A stretch of DNA of 59,783 nucleotides from an uncultured Clostridia bacterium (GCA_944380885.1 CALWIZ010000010.1:1-59783), one strand, 5' to 3'; positions 24,477-32,419 are shown, counted from the first letter of the stretch. Numbers and translations: made by a program. Notes: generated from the sequence alone by a model not told the origin.

Positions 24477-25250
24477 GCAGGAGGAAAGGACGATATCGGG
24501 TTTTATGTCTGATTTGGCGAGAATTTCAGGGGTGGTTTCCCCGCTCATAACAAGTACGCTCACCGCTCCGGCGTTTATTCCGCTTTTGACATCGGTATAT
24601 ATTCTGTCGCCTATTACGGCGGTTTCGCGGGGCTGACAGCCGGCGCGCTCCATTGCGAGCAGCGGCATAAGCGGCTCAGGCTTGCCGACCACTGCCGGAC
24701 GCTTACCGGTAGCGTTGAATATCATATCGCATATGCTTCCGCAGTCAGGCACGCTTCCGAATTCGGTAGGGCATACATAATCGGGATTTGTGGCAATATA
24801 CGGTATATCGCGGGTTGATAGCATATACGACACGTCATACAGTTTCTGATAAGTGAGCTCCGTATCATACCCCATAACTATACATTCGGCGCGGGAGGTG
24901 TCGCGGGTCAGGGAAAAGTCCTCCTTTTCGAGTTCTTCCTCAAGCGAGCGCGTGCCGCACACATACAGCGTTTTTCCCGGATAGTCGCGTTTAAGCAAAT
25001 ACGCCGTAGCCTGAGACGAAGTCAGAAAATCGTCATAAACAGCTTTTATGCCCATTCCGCCGAGCTTTTTTATGTAATCGTTCACGCTTTTCGAGGAATT
25101 GTTGGTAAGAAACATATATTTTCCGCCGTTTTGCTTTATTTCCTCAAGCAGGCGGGGCGTAAAATCGAACAGCCTGTCGCCTATATAAAGCGTTCCGTCC
25201 ATATCGAAAAGAAACAGCTTTATTTTTTTTAAAAGTTCATCTTTATCCAT
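24441..25250 (-). CDS. HAD-IIA (NagD-like) phosphatase
   Basis: This is a 269-residue cytoplasmic phosphatase. The nucleophile motif FLFDMDGTLYIGD, NNSS (motif II), AVVGKPEP with the motif III Lys and VIGDRIYTDV (motif IV) are all present. The cap lies between motifs II and III. Relatives dephosphorylate small sugar or nucleotide phosphates. The start is uncertain: ATG 25250 fits the family but its ribosome binding site is weak, and in-frame starts exist up to 25307. The final ten codons are encoded by the first, partial unit of the 80-bp repeat array. A promoter and hairpin upstream suggest attenuation. Confidence 0.88.
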   Translation of the reverse strand: MDKDELLKKIKLFLFDMDGTLYIGDRLFDFTPRLLEEIKQNGGKYMFLTNNSSKSVNDYIKKLGGMGIKAVYDDFLTSSQATAYLLKRDYPGKTLYVCGTRSLEEELEKEDFSLTRDTSRAECIVMGYDTELTYQKLYDVSYMLSTRDIPYIATNPDYVCPTEFGSVPDCGSICDMIFNATGKRPAVVGKPEPLMPLLAMERAGCQPRETAVIGDRIYTDVKSGINAGAVSVLVMSGETTPEILAKSDIKPDIVLSSCAAFLSRAQGRN

Positions 25251-25296
25251 TTCAGCACTCAGTTCACAACTCATAAGCCGCGCGCGGCTATATATA

Positions 25297-25334
25297 CAAA
25301 AAGGCAAAAAAGAGCTGTCATGCTCTCTTTTGCC
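25297..25334 (-). terminator. Leader terminator (attenuator) before the HAD gene, or end of a tiny RNA
   Basis: GGCAAAA..GAGC (from 25303) pairs with GCTC..TTTTGCC (to 25334). On minus a TTTTT run follows (25302-25298). It lies 47 bp before the probable HAD start and about 15 bp after a consensus promoter on the same strand. Confidence 0.6.
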
Positions 25335-25355
25335 GTTCTCCCGTTCTCATCTGAA

Positions 25356-25384
25356 ATTATAACCTCTTGCCGCCGTTTTGTCAA
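25356..25384 (-). promoter_or_regulatory. Consensus promoter feeding the attenuated leader
   Basis: On minus, perfect TTGACA (25384-25379), 17-bp spacer and perfect TATAAT (25361-25356). The transcript begins at or just before an ATG (25350) that opens a ten-codon frame, MRTGERQKRA. Its stop lies inside the terminator hairpin. The rest of 25385-25667 shows nothing further. Confidence 0.72.
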
Positions 25385-25667
25385 CCTGTGAGCCGTTCTT
25401 GTCAAAATCGGCTTTAAAAAAATTTAAAACCTTATAAGAAAAATATACGGACTCTCCGCTTTTGAAACGCTATATTGCGTCTTTTTTTAAAAAAGTCCCT
25501 GACCCGGCATTTTACTTGCAGAAAAGCAGACGATATGTTATGCTTGTTGTATACTGCGGCAGACGTATACGTATCCGCCTCTCCGCCGCACCGGAATACC
25601 GCGCGGCGTAACCCTCAAAGCCGAGTATATTATTAATTGAAAAACACGCTGAAAGGACTGACCGATT

Positions 25668-26010
25668 ATGAAAATAGCAGTAGCCGGCGCGTGGCACGTC
25701 CACACGGCGGAATATGCAAAAGCCATTATTAAAAACCCGAAAGCCGAGCTTTGCTGTCTGTGGGACAGCGACCAAGCCCGCGGCAGGCAGGCCGCCGAAA
25801 AACTCGGCGTGCCCTTCGCTCCGGACATATCAGATGTTTTGAACGACCCGGAAATCGACGGTATATGCGTGACCTCCGCCACCTCTGAGCATACCGAGCT
25901 GCTGCGGCGGAGGAGAAGCCCCCTGCGGAATTGACGAGGCGGTTATGCTCACGCGGCTGATGACCGGCGCATACGCTTCGTACAGAACCGGAAAAAAATA
26001 TTTTTTCTGA
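25668..26010 (+). pseudogene. Decayed Gfo/Idh/MocA oxidoreductase gene with internal deletions
   Basis: Residues 1-80 are a good Rossmann start (MKIAVAGAWHVHTAEYAKAI, then DISDVLNDPEIDGICVTSATSEHTELL). After ELL the frame breaks. The next bases still read EKP in another frame, the conserved motif after the nucleotide-binding domain. Then a third frame gives GIDEAVMLTRLMTGAYASYR to TGA 26008, a typical family C-terminus. About 220 central residues are missing, so the product is not functional. The nominal frame from 25668 stops at 25934. Confidence 0.8.
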
Positions 26011-26090
26011 AATTTGGCTGAATACAATTTCTGCCGCCGCTTTTTAAAACAGTACGGCGCTTCGCGCCGGTAAAAAAAGGAGTTTTTCAT

Positions 26091-26510
26091 ATGGAATACA
26101 AACGCTTCGGAAACACGCTTGTTCTGCGGCTTGACCCGCCGGAAGAAATCTGCGAAAGTATTGCCGCCGCCGCGAGGGAGGAAAACATAGCTCTTGCGGA
26201 AATTTCAGGAATAGGCGCGGTAAACAGCTTTACTGTGGGCGTCTATAACACCGTTACAAAGGAATACCTCTCAAACAGCTTCAGCGGAGCTTATGAGATA
26301 GTCTCTCTCTCAGGCACTATCACAAGAAAGGACGGCGAGCCTTACCTGCATCTGCATTTTTCCGCGGGCGACGAAAACGGCAGAGTGTCGGGCGGCCACC
26401 TCAACCGCGCCGCCGTAAGCGCCACCGCCGAGATTATCATAAGAATAATTGACGGAAACGTCGACAGGTTGTTCAGCGAGAAAATCGGTCTTAATTTGTT
26501 CAAGTTCTGA
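26091..26510 (+). CDS. PPC (DUF296) domain protein
   Basis: This is a 139-residue protein consisting of one PPC domain, known from plant AT-hook proteins and bacterial PD1-like proteins. Visible pattern: ISGIGAVNSFTVGVY, YEIVSLSGTITRKDG, LHLHFSAGDENGRVSGGHL and TAEIIIRI. The LHLH and GGHL histidines suggest a metal site. The family is often trimeric. Bacterial roles are poorly defined. The ATG has AAAGGAG ahead. It follows the decayed oxidoreductase gene by 80 bp. Confidence 0.88.
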   Translation: MEYKRFGNTLVLRLDPPEEICESIAAAAREENIALAEISGIGAVNSFTVGVYNTVTKEYLSNSFSGAYEIVSLSGTITRKDGEPYLHLHFSAGDENGRVSGGHLNRAAVSATAEIIIRIIDGNVDRLFSEKIGLNLFKF

Positions 26511-26754
26511 CCGTAAAAAGGTTTCGCTACGGTACGCCGAATTTTGCCCGGGAAAAGAGAAAACGGCTTTTGGCTTATAACGGTTTTCCCCGACGTGCCT
26601 CCCGCCGAAAAAACAAAACGCGGCTCATCGCCGCGGAAAAAAATAATTCGTGGTATTTTTATTTGCATTTTTTAAATATTGGGACATAAAGGAGGCTTAT
26701 CAATCACATTCATATCCGCAAGATTATATTTTCTCCGTGCCGGCTTTATTTTGT

Positions 26755-26783
26755 TTGACATACGGCTTTTTTAACCGTATAAT
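26755..26783 (+). promoter_or_regulatory. Perfect consensus promoter of the small-gene cluster
   Basis: TTGACA (26755-26760), 17-bp spacer, TATAAT (26778-26783). The spacer ends hold ACGG..CCGT, a possible operator. In the gap 26511-26754 the only other item is a hairpin (GCGGCTCATCGCCGC, 26622-26636) resembling part of repeat copy 2. Confidence 0.75.
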
Positions 26784-26853
26784 TTTTATATAGAAAAACC
26801 GCTTGAAAAAACGTCCGGCGGATTAAACGCTAAAAATACAGGGGGTTTTAAAA

Positions 26854-27201
26854 ATGTCAAATGACAAAAACGAATTGAAGAAATGTCTAAGGTCGTATAA
26901 AATCGATTTCGGCGTTCTCTGCAAAACGCCCTGCTCAAAGGAAGAGACTAAAGAATACAAGCAAATACTCAAAGAGGGAGGCTCACTGCCCGAAGGGGTT
27001 TTTGCCGTCGAGTACCTTAACGGCTCCTTGCCCGATGAGTTTTACACGGTGACTCCGGCCGGCCTTGACGACGCGGAAATAAAAGAATATCTTATGTATA
27101 AAAAGCTCAGTATGCTAAAGACCGTAAAAAACTGCCTTGTCTTTTTAGCCGGACTCGCCGCGTTTTACCTCTTTCTGTTTCTGATTTCCATGCTTTTCTG
27201 A
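26854..27201 (+). CDS. Unknown 115-residue protein with C-terminal membrane helix
   Basis: Not recognised. Residues 1-85 are soluble and charged, with two Cys (CKTPC). A single hydrophobic helix (about 90-115) ends the protein, so it is tail-anchored in the membrane. The ATG has AGGGGG upstream. It is the first gene after the 26755 promoter and may head a transcript with the genes to 30058. Confidence 0.65.
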   Translation: MSNDKNELKKCLRSYKIDFGVLCKTPCSKEETKEYKQILKEGGSLPEGVFAVEYLNGSLPDEFYTVTPAGLDDAEIKEYLMYKKLSMLKTVKNCLVFLAGLAAFYLFLFLISMLF

Positions 27202-27260
27202 TTTTCTGCAGGGCGTGAAAAGCGAACGAAAAATAGAAATTGAGAGGCAGGAGAAGAAAA

Positions 27261-28004
27261 ATGAATTACTCGCTTGAGGACAGTCTTGAGGCATGGGAGG
27301 CTAACGCGGAATTCTGGGACGGATACATGGGGGACAATTCCAATGAATTTCACCGGCTGACGGTGCGTCCGAAGGTCAGCGAGTTATTGGATATACAGCC
27401 GGGCGATTATGTTTTGGACATAGCCTGCGGAAACGGTAACTATTCCGCCTATATGGCGGAGCGGGGAGCGGACATTGTCGCCTTTGACTTCTCACCGAAA
27501 ATGATTGAACTGGCTCGGAAACGTCAGTCGCGTTTTGCGGACAGGATAAAGTTTTGTGTGGCAGACGCGACCAAAAGGGAAAGTTTGCTTGGGCTGAAAC
27601 ACGCGAAGCCGTTTACAAAAGCGGTTTCAAATATGGCTGTTATGGATATGACGGAAATAGGGGAGCTGTTCCGCTGCGTCGGTCAAATGCTCGCCGACAG
27701 CGGGATATTCGTATTCGCCACACAGCACCCCTGCTTTGTCACGCTGACAGACAGATATATGACGCCCCACGCCTATTACGGCGAGGCTGTCGAGGGGCAG
27801 CCGGAAAAGCAGTGCTATTATCACCGTTCGCTGCAGGATATTTTTAACACTTGTTTTCAAAACGGTTTTGTTGTGGACGGCTTTTACGAGGAATGCTTCG
27901 GAAATAACAGAGAATTTCCGGCTGTTATTATTGTAAGAGCGAGAAAAACCGGTAACGGCTCCCGCGCCTGTCCGGAAAAAAATTACGGAGATGATGATAC
28001 GTGA
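27261..28004 (+). CDS. Class I SAM-dependent methyltransferase
   Basis: This is a 247-residue protein. Motif I VLDIACGNGNYSAYMAERG (about 50-68), FDFSPKMIELARKR (motif II) and VADATKR are typical of methyltransferases acting on small molecules (UbiE/Methyltransf_25 type). The central NMAVMDMTEI and FATQHPCF are also family-like. The substrate cannot be told. The ATG at 27261 is preferred for GGAG upstream. The stop overlaps the next start by four bases (GTGA). Confidence 0.88.
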   Translation: MNYSLEDSLEAWEANAEFWDGYMGDNSNEFHRLTVRPKVSELLDIQPGDYVLDIACGNGNYSAYMAERGADIVAFDFSPKMIELARKRQSRFADRIKFCVADATKRESLLGLKHAKPFTKAVSNMAVMDMTEIGELFRCVGQMLADSGIFVFATQHPCFVTLTDRYMTPHAYYGEAVEGQPEKQCYYHRSLQDIFNTCFQNGFVVDGFYEECFGNNREFPAVIIVRARKTGNGSRACPEKNYGDDDT

Positions 28005-28354
28005 TTTTGCATTGTATGAGAAAAACCGATTGGGAAGAAATAAAGAACAAAGCAGAGTGGGGCGGCCGAAATATTGAGGCTGACGGTTTTATTCATTGTT
28101 CGTCGCCGGAACTTTTTTGGCGGGTCGCCCCTAATTTCATAAAAATCCAAGAAGAGCTTGTGCTGCTTTGCATAGACGAAGCCCGTCTTAAATCGGAAGT
28201 CCGTTACGAAGATTCTGACAACTGCGGCAGAGCCTATCCCCACGTGTACGGACTCATAAACAATGACGCGGTAACAGACGTGCTCCCTTTTATTAAAGAT
28301 GAAAACGGAAATTATGTCAAAAATGCGGAGCTCGCGCATATAGAGGATAAATAA
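28001..28354 (+). CDS. DUF952 protein
   Basis: This 117-residue single-domain protein matches DUF952: ADGFIHCSSPE near the start, LVLLCIDEARLKSEVRYED in the middle and YPHVYGLINNDAV near the end. DUF952 proteins are thought to be small enzymes of unknown substrate. It starts at GTG behind ACGGAG, translationally coupled to the methyltransferase gene. Confidence 0.88.
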   Translation: MILHCMRKTDWEEIKNKAEWGGRNIEADGFIHCSSPELFWRVAPNFIKIQEELVLLCIDEARLKSEVRYEDSDNCGRAYPHVYGLINNDAVTDVLPFIKDENGNYVKNAELAHIEDK

Positions 28355-28383
28355 CCCCAAAAGCCGGCAAAGGAGTTGTTTTT

Positions 28384-28785
28384 ATGCTGCTGTTCAGGCT
28401 CGGAAGCCTCGTTTTTACGGACATTTCCGATTTTATATGTATGCTGTTGGTTTTTCTGCTGCTTGCGGTTCTGCTTTTTTTCTTTATCAAAAGCTGCGTG
28501 GCTCAGCGCAGAGCGGACAAAAAGCTCTACGAAGAGCTGGACGAACCTGTACAGGAGCCGGAGCTTACCGCTCATAACGCGGTTGTGATATCCAAGCACA
28601 GCGAAATCGTAAACGGGGGAAGCCCCAACTTTCCCACGCACGGCATTGCCTTTTACGCTGTTTTTAAAACCTTTGATAACAAAACCTTTAAACTGATGAT
28701 ACCGGAGGAAATTTTTAAAAGCATCAGTGAAAATCAGGCGGGCACCCTCGTTATGCAGGAAAATGGATTTTACGATTTCAAATAA
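28384..28785 (+). CDS. Membrane-anchored DUF2500-like protein
   Basis: This is a 133-residue protein with an N-terminal transmembrane helix (about 17-38), a short coiled linker and a small beta domain. The ending, FYAVFKTFDNKTFKLMIPEEIF then GTLVMQENGFYDF, follows the DUF2500 (YhhM) pattern. Function is unknown. The ATG at 28384 has AAAGGAG. Confidence 0.75.
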   Translation: MLLFRLGSLVFTDISDFICMLLVFLLLAVLLFFFIKSCVAQRRADKKLYEELDEPVQEPELTAHNAVVISKHSEIVNGGSPNFPTHGIAFYAVFKTFDNKTFKLMIPEEIFKSISENQAGTLVMQENGFYDFK

Positions 28786-28842
28786 CAAGGCAGACGTCCT
28801 GTTTCAAACGTCTTGATTTTACCTTTTAAGGAGTTCGGTTAT

Positions 28843-29421
28843 ATGGAAAGCGATTTGATGTTTAAAAATCCGGATCAGAAAAATTGTTTATGCAAAGGGC
28901 AGGTTTACTGTGATTTTCTGGACTACGCTTTTTCACAATCGGATTATTTTATGCTGGTATATGTAAACTACTATGGTAAAGGTTACACTGAAATAATGAA
29001 AAATTTCAGAACTGCATTGGAAAAATACAAGGTAAAAAGCCGTTCCAAACCCGTATGGCCCGGAGTTTTAGGCACTTACAGCAGAAATACGACGTACAAG
29101 ATTGTATTTTACCGTAATGACCCTAAAGCGAAGGAAATTTTAAAAAAAGTAGAAAAGCTGAGCGATTGGACCTGTCCTTCACACCCGCAGGATCTGGCCT
29201 TTTTCAAAGGAAATATCTGCTGGTTTTACTCGGTCGGGCATGAAAATTTGGCAGGCTTTATAAACCCTACAAAGGAGGATATCCTGTTCGCGGAAAAAAA
29301 CGGTCTTGCCTGCGCGCATGACCTTCGCATTACGGATACGGATTATTACTCGCAGTTCAACGAAAAAATTGAAAAAAGCGGGCAGGTCCAGTCCGCAGAT
29401 AAAATCACCGAAGAACATTAA
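28843..29421 (+). CDS. Unknown soluble protein, 192 aa
   Basis: I do not recognise a family. The product is soluble and rich in aromatic residues. Segments such as CLCKGQVYCDFLDYAF, TCPSHPQDLAFFKG and CWFYSVGHENLAGFI look like a compact alpha/beta domain with several Cys. The start at 28843 is supported by AAGGAG. Its position among unrelated small proteins, each with its own ribosome binding site, resembles clusters of immunity or stress proteins, but nothing proves that. Confidence 0.68.
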   Translation: MESDLMFKNPDQKNCLCKGQVYCDFLDYAFSQSDYFMLVYVNYYGKGYTEIMKNFRTALEKYKVKSRSKPVWPGVLGTYSRNTTYKIVFYRNDPKAKEILKKVEKLSDWTCPSHPQDLAFFKGNICWFYSVGHENLAGFINPTKEDILFAEKNGLACAHDLRITDTDYYSQFNEKIEKSGQVQSADKITEEH

Positions 29422-29452
29422 AACCGCAATTTTTGAAAGGGGAGCGCAGAAA

Positions 29453-30058
29453 ATGACCGATGACGATGTGAAAATCAAAAAGATCGAAACCGGAACCCTG
29501 TGCCTGCTTGCCGCGGTAATTTTATTCATTATTGCGCTTGCAGCGGCTCCGTTTGCCTACCTGTTTTTTAAAAACGCCGGCGTCCGCCGAACCGATTCGG
29601 CGGACGCCTATTTGACCGGCGATTATGTTTCATACAACGGCGGAGAAGAAGCACAAATATTTTTTGAAAGCTTCGCAAAGCACGGCGGCGGCGATATAAT
29701 TTCTTTCAGCTACCGTGACAATGACGCCGCTTTTACACTGAAAAGCGCGTCACATACCGTCTTCGCCCTTGATATTAAATACAATGGGGAAGACTACTCC
29801 GAACGCAAGGGCAGTATATGGGAAAATACTGATATGCCAGACCGGAGCGACAGTGGAAATTCCCTCGGTTCATTTCTGATAGCCACGGTCTGCGCCGGAG
29901 AAAAAGTTTATGAGGATAACTGCTGCTGCGTATGCTTTAACGACAGCGAAAATATTATCAGATTTATTATGTTTTATAATATCAGCCGTAAAGAAGCCGT
30001 AAAAGACGGCATTGAATCAATAATAAGGGCGAGCATATCGCTCGACTGGTACGAATGA
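29453..30058 (+). CDS. Unknown membrane-anchored protein, 201 aa
   Basis: Not recognised. An N-terminal transmembrane helix (about 14-40) is followed by an extracytoplasmic domain (about 45-200) with alternating strands, a CCCVC cluster (about 160-165) and a C-terminal amphipathic helix. The start at 29453 is set by AAAGGGGAG. It is the last gene of the plus-strand cluster. It is followed by a repeat fragment and a terminator. Confidence 0.68.
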   Translation: MTDDDVKIKKIETGTLCLLAAVILFIIALAAAPFAYLFFKNAGVRRTDSADAYLTGDYVSYNGGEEAQIFFESFAKHGGGDIISFSYRDNDAAFTLKSASHTVFALDIKYNGEDYSERKGSIWENTDMPDRSDSGNSLGSFLIATVCAGEKVYEDNCCCVCFNDSENIIRFIMFYNISRKEAVKDGIESIIRASISLDWYE

Positions 30059-30169
30059 TTTTTTCCGCGCTGTCTGATATAAGGATATATAAACGGAAAA
30101 CACCGCTGTTTTTTTCTTAACCTGTTTCAATAATTTCGGACGCCTGCCGGTAAAGAAAATTATTATGAC

Positions 30170-30208
30170 TTATATACAAAACCTGTTTAAGGTTTATCGG
30201 CAGACTGA
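30170..30208 (+). repeat. End-module fragment of the modular repeat
   Basis: TTATATACAAAACC, then TTTAAGGTTTATCGGCAGACTGA, matches the last module of copies 1 and 5. It abuts the terminator at 30211. Confidence 0.65.
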
Positions 30209-30210
30209 AA

Positions 30211-30245
30211 AAGGTATGAGGAATTTTTTCCTCATACCTTTTTGT
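30211..30245. terminator. Bidirectional terminator
   Basis: AAGGTATGAGGAA pairs with TTCCTCATACCTT. A T run follows on plus and an AAAA/TTTT run on the other side. It serves the plus cluster and the convergent HTH gene. Confidence 0.85.
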
Positions 30246-30254
30246 TTTCAGTGT

Positions 30255-30575
30255 TTATAAATTTTTCAAACGATAATCAATTATCATTTCTATCATTTCA
30301 TAATCACATTCGTTTAATTTTGAAATTTTATCTGTCAATTTATCAATATCATTATTTGAATGCTTTCCCGTCAGAATATAATCAGTACTGGTTTTAAGTA
30401 TACTGCACAGTTTTATTAAATTATCAATTTTTATTGCTTTGTTTCCCCGCTCAAGATTTGAAATCATCTGAATTGATACATTCATATATTCTGCAATTTG
30501 TTCCTGCGTCAAATTTAATTTTTTTCTTTGCCGGGCTATACGGATACCGATACTTTTTAAATCATCGTTTTTCAT
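30255..30575 (-). CDS. AT-rich XRE-family HTH regulator
   Basis: This is a 106-residue protein. Residues 8-65 form a Cro/C1-type helix-turn-helix (LNLTQEQIAEYMNVSIQMISNLERG). The C-terminal 40 residues are acidic and helical, probably for dimerisation. The start at 30575 is chosen for AGGTGAT. The gene is much richer in A+T than its surroundings and is divergent from a tiny gene across a dyad, which looks like an imported regulator-target pair. Confidence 0.8.
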   Translation of the reverse strand: MKNDDLKSIGIRIARQRKKLNLTQEQIAEYMNVSIQMISNLERGNKAIKIDNLIKLCSILKTSTDYILTGKHSNNDIDKLTDKISKLNECDYEMIEMIIDYRLKNL

Positions 30576-30605
30576 ACTATCACCTATGGTTTTAGTATAT
30601 TGATT

Positions 30606-30663
30606 TTCAGGTTGAATTATAAGCATCTTTAGGTTGACTTTATTAACCTGAAGATTGTATAAT
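30606..30663. promoter_or_regulatory. Operator dyad and promoter between HTH and small gene
   Basis: ATCTTTAGGTT (30625-30635) and AACCTGAAGAT (30645-30655) form a dyad with 10 of 11 positions matched. A further half-site TTCAGGTT lies at 30606-30613. The dyad overlaps the promoter TTGACT (30634-30639)-N18-TATAAT (30658-30663) of the small plus-strand gene, as expected for repression by the adjacent HTH protein. Confidence 0.65.
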
Positions 30664-30682
30664 AACATCTGAGGTGTATTGT

Positions 30683-30832
30683 ATGAGACATTATGATTTT
30701 ATTGACCTTTGGTTTGATTTTTTTGAATGGCTGTTTGCCGATAAAGAAAAACGTAAGAAGTGGAAATATCTTCCCAAATATTGTTGGGATTGTGAACTTT
30801 TAGGAATTTGCCGTGATAGAGATAATAATTGA
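30683..30832 (+). CDS. Small aromatic-rich protein (49 aa) under the HTH operator
   Basis: The ATG at 30683 has GAGGTG seven bases ahead. The product is rich in Trp/Phe/Tyr and charge (DFIDLWFDFFEWLFADKEKR) and ends with three Cys in PKYCWDCELLGIC. No homologue is recognised. The operator arrangement resembles a toxin-antitoxin or phage-type switch, but toxicity is only a guess. Confidence 0.55.
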   Translation: MRHYDFIDLWFDFFEWLFADKEKRKKWKYLPKYCWDCELLGICRDRDNN

Positions 30833-30915
30833 AAATGTCATAATGGGTGTATGTTCATAAATTCTGAAAAATGTTTTAATAAAAATAAAAAATTGAAATA
30901 AAACTACACCAAATA

Positions 30916-31002
30916 CAAAAACGGTTCCGCTTTCTGCAGAAAGCGGCTGGGGCGCCGCCCCCGACCCCGCCGCCTTTTGAAAAATGCGGGCGAAAACTTT
31001 TC
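30916..31002 (+). repeat. Modular intergenic repeat, copy 3 (variant module)
   Basis: GGTTCCGCTTTCTGCAGAAAGCGG, then GGGGCGCCGCCCC and CCCCGCCGCCTTTTGAAAAATGCGGGCGAAAACTTTT. This second version of the last hairpin is shared with 44326-44380 and 50491-50730. Confidence 0.75.
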
Positions 31003-31038
31003 TCCGCTTTATCCGATTGACTTCTTTGAAATGCTGAC

Positions 31039-31072
31039 CCGGCGCACAGTAAAATTGCTGTGCGCCGGTTTT
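31039..31072 (+). terminator. Hairpin terminator
   Basis: CCGGCGCACAG (31039-31049) pairs perfectly with CTGTGCGCCGG (31058-31068), followed by TTTTCC. It may close the transcript of the 49-residue gene. Confidence 0.7.
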
Positions 31073-31096
31073 CCTTGTAAATTAAAAAACAAAATT

Positions 31097-31294
31097 TCAG
31101 AACTCAAAATCGAAAATTTTTATGCCGTCTTCCTCTATTTCAACGGCTTTGCGGTACTCGCCGAAGCCTGTTTTCCGTATTTCCTCATATGCCCGGCAGA
31201 CGCCGTATACACCGAAAAAAATACAGAACAGTATCACTGACGAAAGATACAGGGATTTGAAAAAAACAGCGGTTTTTCTTTTTATTTTTATCAG
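31097..31294 (-). CDS. Small membrane protein downstream of spoIIP, non-canonical start
   Basis: The minus-strand frame ending at TGA 31097 encodes about 65 residues. A transmembrane helix (SSVILFCIFFGVYGVC) is followed by a charged domain with EEIRKTGFGEYRKAVEIEED and FDFEF at the end. It lacks any ATG, GTG or TTG in a plausible place. AAAGGA lies directly before a CTG (31294), with ATA codons at 31291 and 31285. Coding character is strong although the start is unclear. It follows spoIIP by about 35 bp and is probably in its transcript. Confidence 0.55.
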   Translation of the reverse strand: MIKIKRKTAVFFKSLYLSSVILFCIFFGVYGVCRAYEEIRKTGFGEYRKAVEIEEDGIKIFDFEF

Positions 31295-31327
31295 TCCTTT
31301 TTTTATTTATGTATTTTTTCTGTTTTT

Positions 31328-32419
31328 TTAAACAAGCGTGTTGAAAAGGCTTGCGAGCGCGTCTCCCACAAGCTCGGCGGAATAATGCACCTCGGCAAGG
31401 GAATTGGCGTCGGTGCCGAATTCAATAAGCAGGGAACCCTTTGTAAGGCTCTCGTTGTACTTTCCCGTAGTAAGGCTTATCGGACGCGCAAGAGTAGGAT
31501 ATTTTACCTCTAATGTCTGCTGAAGCCTTACCGCCAGCTTGAGATTCTCTTTCCAGTTCGGAAAACCGCTCTCGCCCTCGCTTTGCGAACCCATTACAAG
31601 CATTACCTGCGCCGCCTTTTTGCCGTTTATCTCGGTCACAAGCTTTACCTTGTCGCTCTCTCCTGAGCTTACTGCGTCACGGTGTAGGTCGAGCACTACT
31701 TTTATGCTCGGATATTTTTTAAGATAGCTGTTTATTGTTTTCGCAGCTCTCGTGTAGCTTCCGCTGTACTGCGGATAGTCGTGCTCGGTGGTGTCGTGCA
31801 GGGTCTTTATTCCGGCGTCATTCAACTTTTTCGCCACTATCTCGCCCACGCTTACCATATTTTTGGTTTTGTCACGGGAGCGTGAGGTGAACGCGTCGGT
31901 ATAGTATTCGCTGTCGTCCTCCATAAAGGTTTCGGTGGTATGGGTGTGCATTATCAGCACCTGCGGCTCGTCGTTTTTCTTCAGTTTGAAGCTCAGAGAA
32001 GACGAAAGCAGGCTTTTTATATCTATTTTGTGAGACGTTCCGTTTTTAAGATATACATTGCTGTATGAAAGCCCGGCGTTATACGGCGAGATATACTGGC
32101 TTAATATCTTTCCCTTAACATTTCCCGAAACCGACGCGGCGGCGGACGAGGAGCCGCCTTCTGCCGTTTTTTCCGGTTCTTTCGAGCTTTGCTCTGCTTC
32201 AGATGAGCTTTGCGGTTCTCCGGTTTCGGTATTTTCAGATGAAATTTCTTCTTTTTCCGCGGGTGAGGTTTCCCCGTCTGCATTGACGGACGGCGTCTCA
32301 AAAATATTCGCACCGGCGCCCGCAGTCTCTGTCAGCTTACCGAAAACATTGTATGCTATTACCGCAAGACAGGCGGTAAAAACGCACGCCAGCCGAGCCA
32401 TTGCCGAATATCTGCCCAT
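31328..32419 (-). CDS. spoIIP: Stage II sporulation protein P
   Basis: This is a 363-residue protein with an N-terminal membrane helix (about 6-27), a low-complexity Glu/Ser linker (about 45-95) and the amidase/endopeptidase domain (about 140-360). Typical motifs are VLIMHTHTTETF, the DLHRDA metal-ligand region and LIEFGTDANS near the end. SpoIIP, with SpoIID and SpoIIM, degrades septal peptidoglycan during engulfment. The start at 32419 has GGGAGGCGG. It lies 45 bp after gpr, the usual gpr-spoIIP order. Confidence 0.95.
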   Translation of the reverse strand: MGRYSAMARLACVFTACLAVIAYNVFGKLTETAGAGANIFETPSVNADGETSPAEKEEISSENTETGEPQSSSEAEQSSKEPEKTAEGGSSSAAASVSGNVKGKILSQYISPYNAGLSYSNVYLKNGTSHKIDIKSLLSSSLSFKLKKNDEPQVLIMHTHTTETFMEDDSEYYTDAFTSRSRDKTKNMVSVGEIVAKKLNDAGIKTLHDTTEHDYPQYSGSYTRAAKTINSYLKKYPSIKVVLDLHRDAVSSGESDKVKLVTEINGKKAAQVMLVMGSQSEGESGFPNWKENLKLAVRLQQTLEVKYPTLARPISLTTGKYNESLTKGSLLIEFGTDANSLAEVHYSAELVGDALASLFNTLV

